Below the pieces are notes generated by a model. It did not search any database. It had not been told where the DNA came from and saw nothing but the letters and a program-made list of their open reading frames with translations. The position numbers were made by a program, and so were the translations under genes. A stretch of 64,000 bases of DNA from Bacteroidales bacterium (lineage in GTDB: Bacteria; Bacteroidota; Bacteroidia; Bacteroidales; WCHB1-69), in contig JAFYAW010000016.1 of NCBI GenBank assembly GCA_017540505.1, positions 34,278-98,277 of the forward strand. Direction: 5' to 3'. The stretch's first letter is position 1; every line of letters starts with the position of its first letter. Shown in pieces: positions 35,553 to 44,112 of this stretch.

Positions 35553-35754
35553 GCCCGCACACCTACGGCGTGCGCAAACCCCGAATCGTCGTCCACATTC
35601 CTACCGAGCCCTTCAGCCCTAATGGGCTGGTTCGCGACCGGAATGGTGTCACATGTTATCGGTCGCGGGTGTTGGCAGGCCGTTAGGTCTGCCGGGCTTG
35701 GTAGCACAGGCGTTTACGGAGCGTGTTGTCGCAGGCCGTCAGGTCTGCGGGCAA
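35553..35754. repeat. Composite REP unit 3
   Basis: This is the shortest copy (about 202 bp). It has the CGCAC...GTGCG hairpin at 35557-35575, CAGCCCTAATGGGCTG near 35615 (loop changed from TAC to TAAT), and two GCAGGCC...GGTCTGC hairpins. Only the middle filler is missing relative to unit 2. The repeat lies against the truncated T9SS fragment that follows. Confidence 0.85.
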
Positions 35755-35777
35755 GAAGGAACAGTTTCCCAAGAAAT

Positions 35778-35839
35778 TTACCTCTTCACAAACTTCACAA
35801 TCTTACTCGCTCCATCATCAGATAAAAATCTGAGTAATA
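35778..35839 (-). pseudogene. 3' remnant of a T9SS sorting-domain gene
   Basis: On the minus strand the segment reads ILLRFLSDDGASKIVKFVKR and a stop codon, a match to the last residues of the surface protein at 32465 (MLRLVSHDGASKVVKFVKR). The final 41 nt are 38/41 identical to 32465-32505. Upstream of this the similarity stops and no frame continues. It is therefore a fragment left by deletion or recombination, between a REP unit and the rpsT promoter. Confidence 0.8.
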
Positions 35840-35890
35840 TCAGAATAATAAAATATTTTCTGCGCCTCTTGAACTTTTACAAAAAAAGTG

Positions 35891-35898
35891 TACTTTTG
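35891..35898 (+). promoter_or_regulatory. Bacteroidetes -7 promoter box for rpsT
   Basis: TACTTTTG lies 46 bp before the rpsT ATG at 35945. The same box precedes the ribosomal operon at 42761. Confidence 0.7.
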
Positions 35899-35944
35899 CA
35901 GCCCGAAAATTTAAAACGTAAAATATTATAAATCAAAGTTAGAA

Positions 35945-36196
35945 ATGGCAAATCATAAGTCATCCATTAAGAGAATTAGAGCAAACGAGAGTAAGAGATT
36001 GGCTAACCGCTACTATTCCAAAACCATGCGCAACGCTTTGCGCGACATCCGTGCCATCGAGGATAAGAACGAGGCTTCTCAAAAGTTGTCCGCTATGACC
36101 TCCATGATCGACAGACTCGCCAAGAGAGGCATGATCCACAAGAACAAAGCCGCCAACCTCAAGTCCGGCTTGATGAAGAAAATCAACGCTATGTAG
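35945..36196 (+). CDS. rpsT: 30S ribosomal protein bS20
   Basis: The 83-residue basic, helical protein starts MANHKSSIKRIRANESKRL and ends KNKAANLKSGLMKKINAM, the usual bS20 pattern. It binds 16S rRNA early in 30S assembly. It has its own promoter and is followed by a repeat-derived hairpin and a strong terminator, so it is monocistronic, as is common for rpsT. Confidence 0.96.
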   Translation: MANHKSSIKRIRANESKRLANRYYSKTMRNALRDIRAIEDKNEASQKLSAMTSMIDRLAKRGMIHKNKAANLKSGLMKKINAM

Positions 36197-36262
36197 TTAG
36201 CCATTAGCAATTGGCCTTTAGCCTTTAGCTAAAAGGTAAAAGCCAATTGCCAGCAGCTAAAA
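36196..36262. repeat. GGCTTTAGC-type inverted repeat after rpsT
   Basis: CAATTGGC and GCCAATTG flank an inner AGCCTTTAGCTAAAAGG section, giving a long imperfect hairpin directly after the rpsT stop. The words match the dispersed family at 14867-14978, 15401-15437 and 20090-20188. Confidence 0.65.
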
Positions 36263-36280
36263 GCTTAAAATTGAAATAAC

Positions 36281-36304
36281 GGGGAAGCAACATTCCCCTT
36301 TTTT
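36281..36304 (+). terminator. Intrinsic terminator after rpsT, abutting the next start codon
   Basis: GGGGAA, a six-base loop, TTCCCC and a T run form a textbook rho-independent terminator. The T run ends three bases before the ATG of the thioesterase gene at 36308, leaving no room for a promoter or leader beyond it. The downstream gene must rely on read-through or on a transcript that starts inside the hairpin. Confidence 0.8.
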
Positions 36305-36307
36305 AAT

Positions 36308-36745
36308 ATGCAGACAGACGATTACAAATTTTCCACTCCTATCCAGGTGAGAATGAGCGACTTGGATCCGTTTGTACATGTGAACAACGGAGCCCAGTGC
36401 AACTATTTCGACTTCGGACGGAGCGCCTATTTCGAGCATGTGTTCCAAAAGCCGATTGACTGGCGCGACATGGACATGGTGCTCGTGCATGTGGAGATGG
36501 ATTTCATGCAGGGCATTGAATTCCAAGACCATATTGTCTGCGAAACCCGTTTGCTTTCCATCGGTCATAAAAGCATCAAGATGATGCAGCGGCTGCTCGA
36601 CACGCGTACCAATGTCGTGAAAACGACCTGCTACAGCGTCCTCGCAGGCTTTGACCGCGTGACCCACCAGTCGATTCCTATCCGGGAAGAGTATAAGAAA
36701 CTGTTTGGCCAATTCGAACATCTTCCCGATGATCAGCAAGCATAA
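36308..36745 (+). CDS. Acyl-CoA thioesterase (hot-dog fold, 4HBT)
   Basis: The 145-residue protein has the hot-dog signature VRMSDLDPFVHVNNGAQCNYFDFGRSAYF, with the catalytic Asp in DLDPFVHVNN. MDMVLVHVEMDFMQGIEFQDHIVCETRL forms the central strand. It should hydrolyse an acyl-CoA thioester in the cytoplasm; the chain length is unknown. Its last 17 nt overlap the start of the SpoU gene. The start lies directly after a terminator. Confidence 0.9.
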   Translation: MQTDDYKFSTPIQVRMSDLDPFVHVNNGAQCNYFDFGRSAYFEHVFQKPIDWRDMDMVLVHVEMDFMQGIEFQDHIVCETRLLSIGHKSIKMMQRLLDTRTNVVKTTCYSVLAGFDRVTHQSIPIREEYKKLFGQFEHLPDDQQA

Positions 36746-37475
36746 GATTTCCGATATCCGCAAGTTGCACCAGAAGAAATTCCGGGATGCGGAACGCCTT
36801 TTCTTAGTGGAGGGCCGGAAAAGTGTGGAGATGCTCCTGCAATCCGATTTTGGGGTGCAGGATATCTTCGCCACGGAATCCTCCGCGGAAGAGAATCAAC
36901 AACTGTTGGAAAATCGGCCTGTTACAATTGTCTCTTCGGCGGAAATGGAACGTATCAGCACGCTCTCCACACCACCGGAACTGATGGCCGTTGCCCGCCA
37001 GGCAGCCCAACCGCAGCCGATTTCCGACAACGAGCCCGTGTTGGTGCTGGACCGTATCGCCGATCCGGGCAATATGGGCACCATCATCCGCACCGCCGAC
37101 TGGTTCAATTTCCGGCACGTCGTCTGCTCTCAGGATTGCGTGGAGTTTTACAATCCCAAGACCATCCAGGCCACGATGGGCTCGTTTGCCCATCTGGTCC
37201 CGCATTATACCGATTTGGTATCTTTCCTGCGTCGGCAATCCTCCCAACGGCGTATTTTAGGTGCGTTTCTTGAGGGGGATTCCATCAACACATTCGCGTT
37301 CCAGTTCTCGGACATCATTGTCATCGGCAGCGAATCGAACGGCATCTCGCCGGAAGTGGAAGCATTAGTTAGCCATCGGATCACAATCCCGTCGCCGGTG
37401 CACGGGCGTGCCACCGCCGAGTCGCTGAACGCCGCCATAGCCACGGCCATCATATTGCATCAGTTTGCACAGTAG
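36729..37475 (+). CDS. TrmH/SpoU family RNA 2'-O-methyltransferase
   Basis: The 248-residue protein has an N-terminal substrate-binding part (ISKHKISDIRKLHQKKFRDAERLFLVEG). The SPOUT knot follows with LDRIADPGNMGTIIRTADWF (motif 1), IVIGSESNGISPEV (motif 2) and SLNAAIATAIILHQF (motif 3). It methylates a ribose in rRNA or tRNA; the target is not known. The start at 36729 fits the family N-terminus and overlaps the thioesterase gene. A perfect hairpin ends the unit. Confidence 0.94.
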   Translation: MISKHKISDIRKLHQKKFRDAERLFLVEGRKSVEMLLQSDFGVQDIFATESSAEENQQLLENRPVTIVSSAEMERISTLSTPPELMAVARQAAQPQPISDNEPVLVLDRIADPGNMGTIIRTADWFNFRHVVCSQDCVEFYNPKTIQATMGSFAHLVPHYTDLVSFLRRQSSQRRILGAFLEGDSINTFAFQFSDIIVIGSESNGISPEVEALVSHRITIPSPVHGRATAESLNAAIATAIILHQFAQ

Positions 37476-37505
37476 GATGTAAGCCGTTGGTGAAGAGATA
37501 ATAGC

Positions 37506-37535
37506 AGGGAGGCCGCCCGTTCGGGCGGCCTCCCT
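37506..37535. terminator. Bidirectional terminator hairpin between convergent genes
   Basis: AGGGAGGCCGCCCG (37506-37519) and CGGGCGGCCTCCCT (37522-37535) pair perfectly over 14 bp around a TT loop. It lies between the convergent ends of the SpoU and acyl-CoA synthetase genes. Confidence 0.85.
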
Positions 37536-37558
37536 TGTCGTATGGATAGTGGAAACGT

Positions 37559-39631
37559 TTACTTTTCAATACGGATTCTTGCATCCACGGCGGTCACGTA
37601 GCGCGGGTTGCCGAGCAGCGGGTTGAGGTCCATCTCCACGATTTCGGGAGCGGCCTGCACCAATGCGCTCACACGCGCGACCTGGTCGGCGTAGAGGTCG
37701 ATATTGACGGGCTCCTGGCCACGCACGCCTTGCAGGATCTTGTATCCGCGCAGCTTCGTGAGCATCTGCTTGGCCTCGTCAGCCGTGATGGGCGCGAGGG
37801 CGGACTGCACGTCTTTCAGCACCTCGATGAAGATGCCGCCCAATCCGAAGAAGATCTGATGCCCGAACTTGTCGTCGCGGATGGCCCCGATATAGACATC
37901 CGTGCCGTCCAGCATCGGGTACATCTCCACCGCGTAGGTGTCCTGGATGGCCATCAGCCGGTCGAACTCCTTGCTGACGGTGTCCAAATCCTTGACATTG
38001 AGCGTCACGCCGCCCACGTCGGACTTGTGGAGCGGGCCCACGACCTTCATCACCAATGGGGTGTCCTTGCCGCAGTTCACCTCCTTGGCGAATGCCAGGG
38101 CGTCTTCTTTCTTGTCCACCTCCACAGATTTCTTGCGGGAGATTCCGGCGGCGTCCAACAGCTCGTTGTAGTCGGCAATCTCCAGATAGCCGCTCTCGCA
38201 CTTGTCGATGGTCTTGCGGATGCGGGCCACATCCACCTGCGGCAGATCCACATGCTCGGGTTGCGGTTTCGGGGTGTTCCACACTTTGACGAGGGCGTTG
38301 CCCAACACGCACTCCTCCGGGAAGTTGATGCGTCCCTTGGCAATGAAGTCCTCAATCTCCTGCTTCACATTGATGATGGACGGAAGCACAGGGAAGATGG
38401 GCTTCTTGCAGGTCTTCATCTTCTCGTCGAGCAGCTCATAGACCTCCTTGTTGGAGAAAAGGCCCGGCGAACCGAAAATGACAACGGAGAAGTCGATGTC
38501 GGTATATTCGTTCTCAACAGTGTCGATGATATAGCCTAACTGTTCGGCGGTGCCGGTGGCGAGGAAGTCGATGGGGTTGCCCACGGAAGAGCCTCCGAAG
38601 AGTTTGGAAAGCAGAGCGGGGCTGGCGGGGTGATCCTTGAGCGGCGGGACTTCCATTCCTCCGTTGCTCAGCACATCGGTAAGCATCACAGCGGGTCCGC
38701 CGGCGTGGGTGATGACAGCGCAGCGATTACCTTTTATTTCAGGATGCATAAAGACTGCACATACGGTGGTGAGCTCCTGGCGGTTGTGGCAGCGCACGAT
38801 GCCCGCTTTCTGGAACAGGGCGTCCACGGCGGCGTCATTGGTGGCTAAGGCGCCGGTATGCGACGAGGCCGCACGCGAGCCGGCAGCCGAGCCGCCCGAC
38901 TTGATGGCCGCAATCTTGCAACCCTTGTTGATGAGGTTGCGGCTGTGCTTCAGCAAACGTTGCGGGTCGCCAATCTTCTCCATGTAAAGCATGATGACAT
39001 GACTCGATTTCTCGGGGTCGAAAGTTTCGTCCAGATGTTCGAGCACATCCTCAATACCGAGTTGCGCGCTGTTGCCCACAGCCCATACACTGTTGAATTT
39101 CAAGCCGTTGCTCATACCATATTCTTTGATGAACACAGCGGTGGCACCACTTCCCGTAATGAAATCCACTCCCTTGGGGTCCAGTTTCGGAATCGGCGTG
39201 TCGAAGCAGCCGCTGTAGTTGGTGTTGAGGAAACCGGTGCAATTGGGGCCGATGAGCGAGCCGCCCACGGCGTTGATGGCATCCACAATGTGCTTCTCGA
39301 TGGCAGCACCCTCGGCATTCTCCTCCGAGAATCCCGCGCTTACGATGATGAAGCCCTGGGTGCCTTTCTGCTGCGTCAGCACGTCCACCGTGTGGGCGCA
39401 GAACTTGGCCGCGATGCAGAGGATGGCACAATCCACCTGCGGCAGATCTTCCACCTGCTTGTAGCATTTGATGCCCTGTACCTCGTCTTCCTTGGGGTTA
39501 ACGGCATATACTTCGCCATTGAAGGCACTCTCCAACAGATTTTTCAGGGCTTTTCCGCCCGGTTTGTGGATGTCACTTGATGCACCGCACACCACGATGC
39601 TCTTAGGATTTATCAGCTTGTTGTTTATCAT
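37559..39631 (-). CDS. ADP-forming acetate/acyl-CoA synthetase (fused alpha-beta)
   Basis: The 690-residue protein joins the CoA-binding and ligase-CoA domains (residues 1 to about 460) to an ATP-grasp domain (about 470-690). INPKSIVVCGASSD, LIGPNCTGFLNTN and the phospho-His motif SSHTGALATNDAAVDAL mark the alpha part. KVVGPLHKSDVGGVTLNVKD and LRGYKILQGVRG mark the beta part. It converts acyl-CoA, ADP and phosphate to acid, CoA and ATP, the ATP-yielding last step of amino-acid and peptide fermentation. It fits the lysine-fermenting profile. It follows the phosphomutase gene after 54 nt. Confidence 0.95.
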   Translation of the reverse strand: MINNKLINPKSIVVCGASSDIHKPGGKALKNLLESAFNGEVYAVNPKEDEVQGIKCYKQVEDLPQVDCAILCIAAKFCAHTVDVLTQQKGTQGFIIVSAGFSEENAEGAAIEKHIVDAINAVGGSLIGPNCTGFLNTNYSGCFDTPIPKLDPKGVDFITGSGATAVFIKEYGMSNGLKFNSVWAVGNSAQLGIEDVLEHLDETFDPEKSSHVIMLYMEKIGDPQRLLKHSRNLINKGCKIAAIKSGGSAAGSRAASSHTGALATNDAAVDALFQKAGIVRCHNRQELTTVCAVFMHPEIKGNRCAVITHAGGPAVMLTDVLSNGGMEVPPLKDHPASPALLSKLFGGSSVGNPIDFLATGTAEQLGYIIDTVENEYTDIDFSVVIFGSPGLFSNKEVYELLDEKMKTCKKPIFPVLPSIINVKQEIEDFIAKGRINFPEECVLGNALVKVWNTPKPQPEHVDLPQVDVARIRKTIDKCESGYLEIADYNELLDAAGISRKKSVEVDKKEDALAFAKEVNCGKDTPLVMKVVGPLHKSDVGGVTLNVKDLDTVSKEFDRLMAIQDTYAVEMYPMLDGTDVYIGAIRDDKFGHQIFFGLGGIFIEVLKDVQSALAPITADEAKQMLTKLRGYKILQGVRGQEPVNIDLYADQVARVSALVQAAPEIVEMDLNPLLGNPRYVTAVDARIRIEK

Positions 39632-39685
39632 ATATTATAATATTGTATTAAAATAATTGCGTGGTTATCAGAAAGGATGCGTGGA

Positions 39686-41422
39686 TTATTGCACCATCTC
39701 TTTCTTCATCTGTTCGATTTTCTCCGTCAGCTTGGCCTCCTCGTCGGCGATGTTGGCGCGTTTCTTGATGGGATTGACCACGCTGAAGTAGAACTTGATC
39801 TTCGGCTCGGTGCCGGAGGGGCGCACCGTGACCTTGCTGCCGTCGGCGGTGAAGAACTGGAGCACGTTGGACGTAGGCAGGTTGATGATGCTGTTGGTGT
39901 TGTAGGTGAAGTCGTAGGATTTGGATACGGCGTAGTCCTTCATCATCACAACCGGCTGTCCTCCTAAGGTCTTAGGCGGGTTGCTGCGATAGTCGGCCAT
40001 CATCTGCTGGATCTCCTCCACGCCGGCCTTGCCCTTCTTGGTGAGGGAGAGCAGGTCCTCCTTGAAGAATCCGTACGAGCGGTAGATGTCGTGCAGGATC
40101 TCGATGAGCAGCTTGTGGTTCGGCTTGCCGAAAGCATGATAGTAGGCGGCCATTTCGGCGATGAGGCAGCAGGCCGACACGGCATCCTTGTCGCGCACGA
40201 AGTCGCCCACCAGGTAGCCGTAGCTCTCTTCGCCACCCACGATGAACTTCTGTTTGCCCTCGTTGCGCAGGATGTCCTCCGCAATGTACTTGAACCCGGT
40301 GAGCACATCATCGCAGGCCACGTTGAAGTCCATGGCAATGCGGCTGATGAGGTCGGTGGTGACAATGGTCTTCACCACGAACGGGTTTTCGGGCATTTTT
40401 TTCTTGCTTTGCAGCTGGGAGAGCATGTAATGGAAGAGCAGAGTGCCGGTCTGGTTGCCGTTGAGCAGCTTCATGGTGCCGTCGGTGTCGCGCACGGCGA
40501 TGCCCACGCGGTCGGCGTCGGGGTCGGTGGCGAGGATGAGGTCGGCATCGACTTCATCGGCTTTCTTCAGGGCAAGCTCTAATGCCGTCTTCTCCTCGGG
40601 ATTCGGCGACTTCACTGTCGGGAAGTTGCCATCGGGGATAGCCTGCTGCTCTTCGATGATGATATTGTTGAAACCGTACATTTCCAGGGCCTTGGGCACC
40701 ATGGTGATGCCGGTCCCGTGCAGCGGCGTATAGACAATCTTGAGGTTCTTGGCCTTCTTGACGGCGGTGGGGTTGACCGACAGGCGGAGGATGTTCTTGA
40801 GGTATGCCTTGTCCACCTGCTCGCCGATGATGTGGATGAGGCGTTTGTTGCCGGTCCATTTCACCTGCTGGATGGAGGTGATCTTGTTGACCTCTTGTAT
40901 CACGTTCTTGTCGTGCGGGGGCACCAGCTGGCCACCATCCTGCCAATAGACTTTGTAGCCGTTGTACTCCTTGGGGTTGTGGGAGGCGGTGATCATGATG
41001 CCGGCGTTGCATTTGAGATGCCGCACGGCGAAGGAGAGCTCCGGTGTGGGACGGAGGTCTTCAAAAAGGTAAACCTTGATCTTGTTGGCCGACAGGATGT
41101 CGGCGGCGATTTCTGCGAACTGGCGGCTGTTCAGGCGGGAGTCGTGCGAGATGACCACGCTGACTTTCGAATCACGGAAACATTCTGTCAGGTAGTTGGC
41201 CAGGCCCTGGGTGGCGAAACCGACCGTGTATTTGTTCATGCGGTTGGTGCCCACGCCCATGATGCCGCGCAGACCGCCCGTGCCGAATTCAAGATTGCGG
41301 TAGAAGGCCTCCACCAATTCCTGGGGGTTCTTCTTTTGCAGTTTGAGGATTTCTTTTTTGGTTTCCTGATCGTAATTCTCGTTCAACCAGATGTCTATCT
41401 TTTCTTGAATTGCCTGTTCCAT
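39686..41422 (-). CDS. Phosphohexomutase (phosphoglucomutase/phosphomannomutase family)
   Basis: The 578-residue protein starts MEQAIQEKIDIWLNENYD and has the four family sites. The phosphoserine loop is MITASHNPKEYNGYK, the metal loop is TDPDADRVG, the sugar loop is GGEESYGYLVG and the phosphate loop is VRPSGTEPKIKFY. The length fits the long PgcA-like branch that interconverts glucose 1- and 6-phosphate. In-frame codons upstream lie beyond the promoter at 41464-41471, so 41422 is the start. It is likely cotranscribed with the acyl-CoA synthetase gene. Confidence 0.95.
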   Translation of the reverse strand: MEQAIQEKIDIWLNENYDQETKKEILKLQKKNPQELVEAFYRNLEFGTGGLRGIMGVGTNRMNKYTVGFATQGLANYLTECFRDSKVSVVISHDSRLNSRQFAEIAADILSANKIKVYLFEDLRPTPELSFAVRHLKCNAGIMITASHNPKEYNGYKVYWQDGGQLVPPHDKNVIQEVNKITSIQQVKWTGNKRLIHIIGEQVDKAYLKNILRLSVNPTAVKKAKNLKIVYTPLHGTGITMVPKALEMYGFNNIIIEEQQAIPDGNFPTVKSPNPEEKTALELALKKADEVDADLILATDPDADRVGIAVRDTDGTMKLLNGNQTGTLLFHYMLSQLQSKKKMPENPFVVKTIVTTDLISRIAMDFNVACDDVLTGFKYIAEDILRNEGKQKFIVGGEESYGYLVGDFVRDKDAVSACCLIAEMAAYYHAFGKPNHKLLIEILHDIYRSYGFFKEDLLSLTKKGKAGVEEIQQMMADYRSNPPKTLGGQPVVMMKDYAVSKSYDFTYNTNSIINLPTSNVLQFFTADGSKVTVRPSGTEPKIKFYFSVVNPIKKRANIADEEAKLTEKIEQMKKEMVQ

Positions 41423-41463
41423 ACAATGTGTTTTATTAGAGATAATTGTTAAAAATTGGTCTG

Positions 41464-41471
41464 CAAAGATA
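41464..41471 (-). promoter_or_regulatory. Bacteroidetes -7 promoter box for the phosphohexomutase gene
   Basis: CAAAGATA on the plus strand is TATCTTTG on the minus strand, 42 bp before the start at 41422. It lies 26 bp beyond the stop of the upstream ROK gene. Confidence 0.65.
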
Positions 41472-41496
41472 CGAAATATTAGGAAAAACCGCAAGG

Positions 41497-42612
41497 TTAT
41501 TTTCCGTTATCTATTTTGTGCAATGCGAAGCAGTAGGCACCTATGGAGGTGGCGGTGCTGGTGCCGATACGGGAGGTGATGATGCCGATGCGTTTTTGGG
41601 TGTCGCAGGGGATGGTCTCGTCGGAGCCGTACACGGGGATGGACACGGACTCGCCGCGGGCGAAGTCGGCGAATTCCGCCTCGTCTTCTAAGTTATAGAC
41701 GCGGGAGGGCACGCGCGGGATGGCGATGCCGGAGCGGGTGTGCTGCACGGCGCGGAGTTCCCGCAGGAGGGCGGGCATGAAGAACTTGTGCGCTTTGGAC
41801 AGCCCGCCGCCCAGCACGATGATGCCGTCGAGGATGCAGGCGATCTGGGCGATGGTGTAGCCGGCGGCCTCGCCGAAGGTGTCGAAAGCCCGCAGGGCCG
41901 CCTCCTGATCGCCAGGAAGCTCGCCCTCCGCAATGCGGAAGATGTCGTAGCTGTCGGTGTAGGTGCCGGCCTTCGGGTCGTTTTTACTATATATATTATA
42001 ATAATGTAAGACAGCCCTTAGCGAAACCCCCTCTTCGGCGATGAGCTCGGGTTCGAGTTTGGCAGGCACGCAGTAGGTTTCCGAGCAGCAGTTGTCGCCT
42101 ATGTAGAGGTTCTGGTGGCTGGTCAGGCCGATGCCGAAGCCGGTGCCGAGGATGAAGCCGATGAGGTTATGGTACTCTTTCTCGCTGCCGGCGTCGTGGA
42201 GCCGCTGGTTGACATAGGGTAGGGCGCCGGCCAGCGCCTCGCCGTAGGTGAAGAGGTCGGCGTCGTTGTTGATGAAGACGGGCAGGTGGAAGCGGCGTTG
42301 CAGGAAGGGACCGAGGGCCACGCCCCCCTCGAAGGCCGGGAAGTTGGTGAGGCGGGTGGGGAAGATGCCGTTGGGGTAGTCGGCGGGGCCGGGGAAGGCG
42401 AAGCTGATGGCGGCGGGTGGTTCGGGCAGCTGATCGATGATGGTCTCGAACCCGCGCACGAGGTTGGCCATGCACTGGTCGAGGTCATGGGCTTCGGAGG
42501 GGAGTTCGAGGGTGTTGAGGATGAATCGGTTGCCGCGCATGGCGTTGAACCGGAAGTGGGTGCCGCCGGCATCCAGCGTGATGACGGTGCGGGGGTCGTT
42601 CTGATACTGCAT
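41497..42612 (-). CDS. ROK-family sugar kinase-like protein
   Basis: The 371-residue protein has the phosphate-binding start TVITLDAGGTHFRFNAM, the substrate Asp in FINNDADLFTYGEALAG, and a second glycine-rich loop, CILDGIIVLGGGLSKA. The usual ROK zinc motif CxCGxxGCxE is absent; DNCCSETYCVPAKLEPEL stands in its place. It may phosphorylate glucose or another hexose. The start at 42612 fits the family and the promoter at 42630; upstream in-frame codons are not used. It is divergent from the ribosomal operon. Confidence 0.88.
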   Translation of the reverse strand: MQYQNDPRTVITLDAGGTHFRFNAMRGNRFILNTLELPSEAHDLDQCMANLVRGFETIIDQLPEPPAAISFAFPGPADYPNGIFPTRLTNFPAFEGGVALGPFLQRRFHLPVFINNDADLFTYGEALAGALPYVNQRLHDAGSEKEYHNLIGFILGTGFGIGLTSHQNLYIGDNCCSETYCVPAKLEPELIAEEGVSLRAVLHYYNIYSKNDPKAGTYTDSYDIFRIAEGELPGDQEAALRAFDTFGEAAGYTIAQIACILDGIIVLGGGLSKAHKFFMPALLRELRAVQHTRSGIAIPRVPSRVYNLEDEAEFADFARGESVSIPVYGSDETIPCDTQKRIGIITSRIGTSTATSIGAYCFALHKIDNGK

Positions 42613-42629
42613 GGTGTAGAAATTTCCGA

Positions 42630-42637
42630 CAAAGATA
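42630..42637 (-). promoter_or_regulatory. Bacteroidetes -7 promoter box for the ROK gene
   Basis: CAAAGATA on the plus strand is TATCTTTG on the minus strand, 18 bp before the start codon at 42612. Confidence 0.6.
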
Positions 42638-42760
42638 CAAAAATATTTCGGGATGGCCATGGGGGAGGGGTGAAACTTCGTGGCGAAGGGTGTCCGAACC
42701 TAACTAACTGATTTTATTAAAAAAATAATTATGAACAGCGGATTGTATAAAAAAATTTAT

Positions 42761-42768
42761 TACTTTTG
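42761..42768 (+). promoter_or_regulatory. Bacteroidetes -7 promoter box for the ribosomal-protein operon
   Basis: TACTTTTG lies 98 bp before the rplV ATG, with TTG at 42743-42745 upstream. It leaves an AT-rich leader of about 90 nt and marks rplV as the first gene of its own transcript. Confidence 0.7.
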
Positions 42769-42865
42769 CCGCCAATTTGATAGGAAAAGGCGAATAGAGG
42801 CGAATGGGTTGTTTAATAAGTTGAATATCAGACAAATAAAAAATAAATAAAGAGTATATAAAGCA

Positions 42866-43306
42866 ATGAAGAAAAGCAAGAAAGACGCATTAATTGAGCG
42901 AAAAGAAGCTAAAAAAACGGTGTACATGGCCCGATTAGTGGATAATCCGACCTCACCGCGCAAGACCCGGATCATGGCGAATGTGATTCGCGGCAAGAAT
43001 GTGGACTATGCCATGAACGTGCTGAAATACAGCCATCGCGAGTCCGCCGAGAAATTGTTGAAACTCCTGAAGTCCGCTGTGGCGAACTGGCAGGTGAAGA
43101 ACGAGGGTGCCCGTCTGGAGAACGCCGACCTGTACGTGAAGACGATCATGGTGGACGGCGGCCGCATGCTGAAGCGCATCCGCACGGCCCCGCAGGGTCG
43201 CGCCAACCGCATCCGCAAGCGCTCCAACCACGTCACGCTGATCATTGCAGACCGTAATGCGGAAAATATCAATACAGAAATAACAACAGAAGAATCACAA
43301 AATTAA
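42866..43306 (+). CDS. rplV: 50S ribosomal protein uL22
   Basis: The 146-residue protein shows the uL22 core [25 protein letters not shown] and the extended hairpin that lines the peptide exit tunnel ([28 protein letters not shown]). It has an acidic C-terminal tail. It is the first gene of a 13-gene operon. Its usual upstream neighbours rpsJ, rplC, rplD, rplW, rplB and rpsS are absent here. Confidence 0.97.
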   Translation: MKKSKKDALIERKEAKKTVYMARLVDNPTSPRKTRIMANVIRGKNVDYAMNVLKYSHRESAEKLLKLLKSAVANWQVKNEGARLENADLYVKTIMVDGGRMLKRIRTAPQGRANRIRKRSNHVTLIIADRNAENINTEITTEESQN

Positions 43307-43316
43307 TTTATTAAGT

Positions 43317-44060
43317 ATGGGTCAGAAAGTTAATCCGGTAGGCTTACGCCTTGGTATTGTAAGAGGCTGGGATTCTAATTGGTACGGCGGCAAAAATTTC
43401 GCCGGTAAGATTGTCGAGGACGACAAAATTAGAAAATACCTGAACGCAAAGTTCTCCAAAGCCGGTATCTCCAAAATTTACATTGAAAGAACATTGAAGC
43501 TGGTCACCGTCACCATCAGCACGGCCCGTCCGGGTCTCATCATCGGCAAGGGTGGTACGGAAGTTGACAAAGTGAAAGAAGAATTGAAGGTGATCACCAA
43601 CAAGGAAATCCAGATCAACATCGTGGAAGTGAAGCGTCCGGACCTGGACGCCCAGTTGGTGGCCCAGAACATAGCCAAGCAGATTGAGGGCCGTGTGGCC
43701 TACAAGAAGGCGATCAAGACGGCGGTGGCCTCCACGATGCGTGCCAACGCCGAGGGTATCAAGGTGACGGCAGCCGGCCGTCTCGGCGGCGCCGAAATGG
43801 CCCGTTCCGAGCACTTCAAAGAGGGCCGTATCCCGTTGCACACCCTGAGAGCCGATATCGACTACGCTCCGGTGGAAGCCCATACGACATACGGATGCAT
43901 CGGTATCAAGGTGTGGATCTGCCGTGGTATCGTCTATGGCAAGCGCGACCTGTTCGCCATCAACGAGGCGGGCAAGGATCAGAAAGCTCCTGCCAAGCGC
44001 AATTTCAGCCGCGGACCCCGCAAGGGTGGCGCCCCGCGCAACAACAGAACAAATAATTAA
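43317..44060 (+). CDS. rpsC: 30S ribosomal protein uS3
   Basis: The 247-residue protein starts [21 protein letters not shown]. It carries the KH motif ([19 protein letters not shown]) and the C-terminal domain with [30 protein letters not shown]. It lies at the mRNA entry site. It follows rplV after 10 nt in the usual S10-operon order, and ends in a basic, Arg/Asn-rich tail. Confidence 0.98.
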   Translation: MGQKVNPVGLRLGIVRGWDSNWYGGKNFAGKIVEDDKIRKYLNAKFSKAGISKIYIERTLKLVTVTISTARPGLIIGKGGTEVDKVKEELKVITNKEIQINIVEVKRPDLDAQLVAQNIAKQIEGRVAYKKAIKTAVASTMRANAEGIKVTAAGRLGGAEMARSEHFKEGRIPLHTLRADIDYAPVEAHTTYGCIGIKVWICRGIVYGKRDLFAINEAGKDQKAPAKRNFSRGPRKGGAPRNNRTNN

Positions 44061-44112
44061 TACCGACGCCAAGATGCCGGTTATACAATAATAATTAAAA
44101 ACATTAAAAGCA

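Noticed and set aside
34259-35754. Possible CRISPR array
   Set aside because: The repeats are few, of unequal spacing, internally palindromic in several places and flank a RAYT gene; there are no regular spacers or cas genes.
35130-35825. 231-codon open frame through the REP units
   Set aside because: Its repeated peptide words only reflect the DNA repeats, and all strands and frames are open there.
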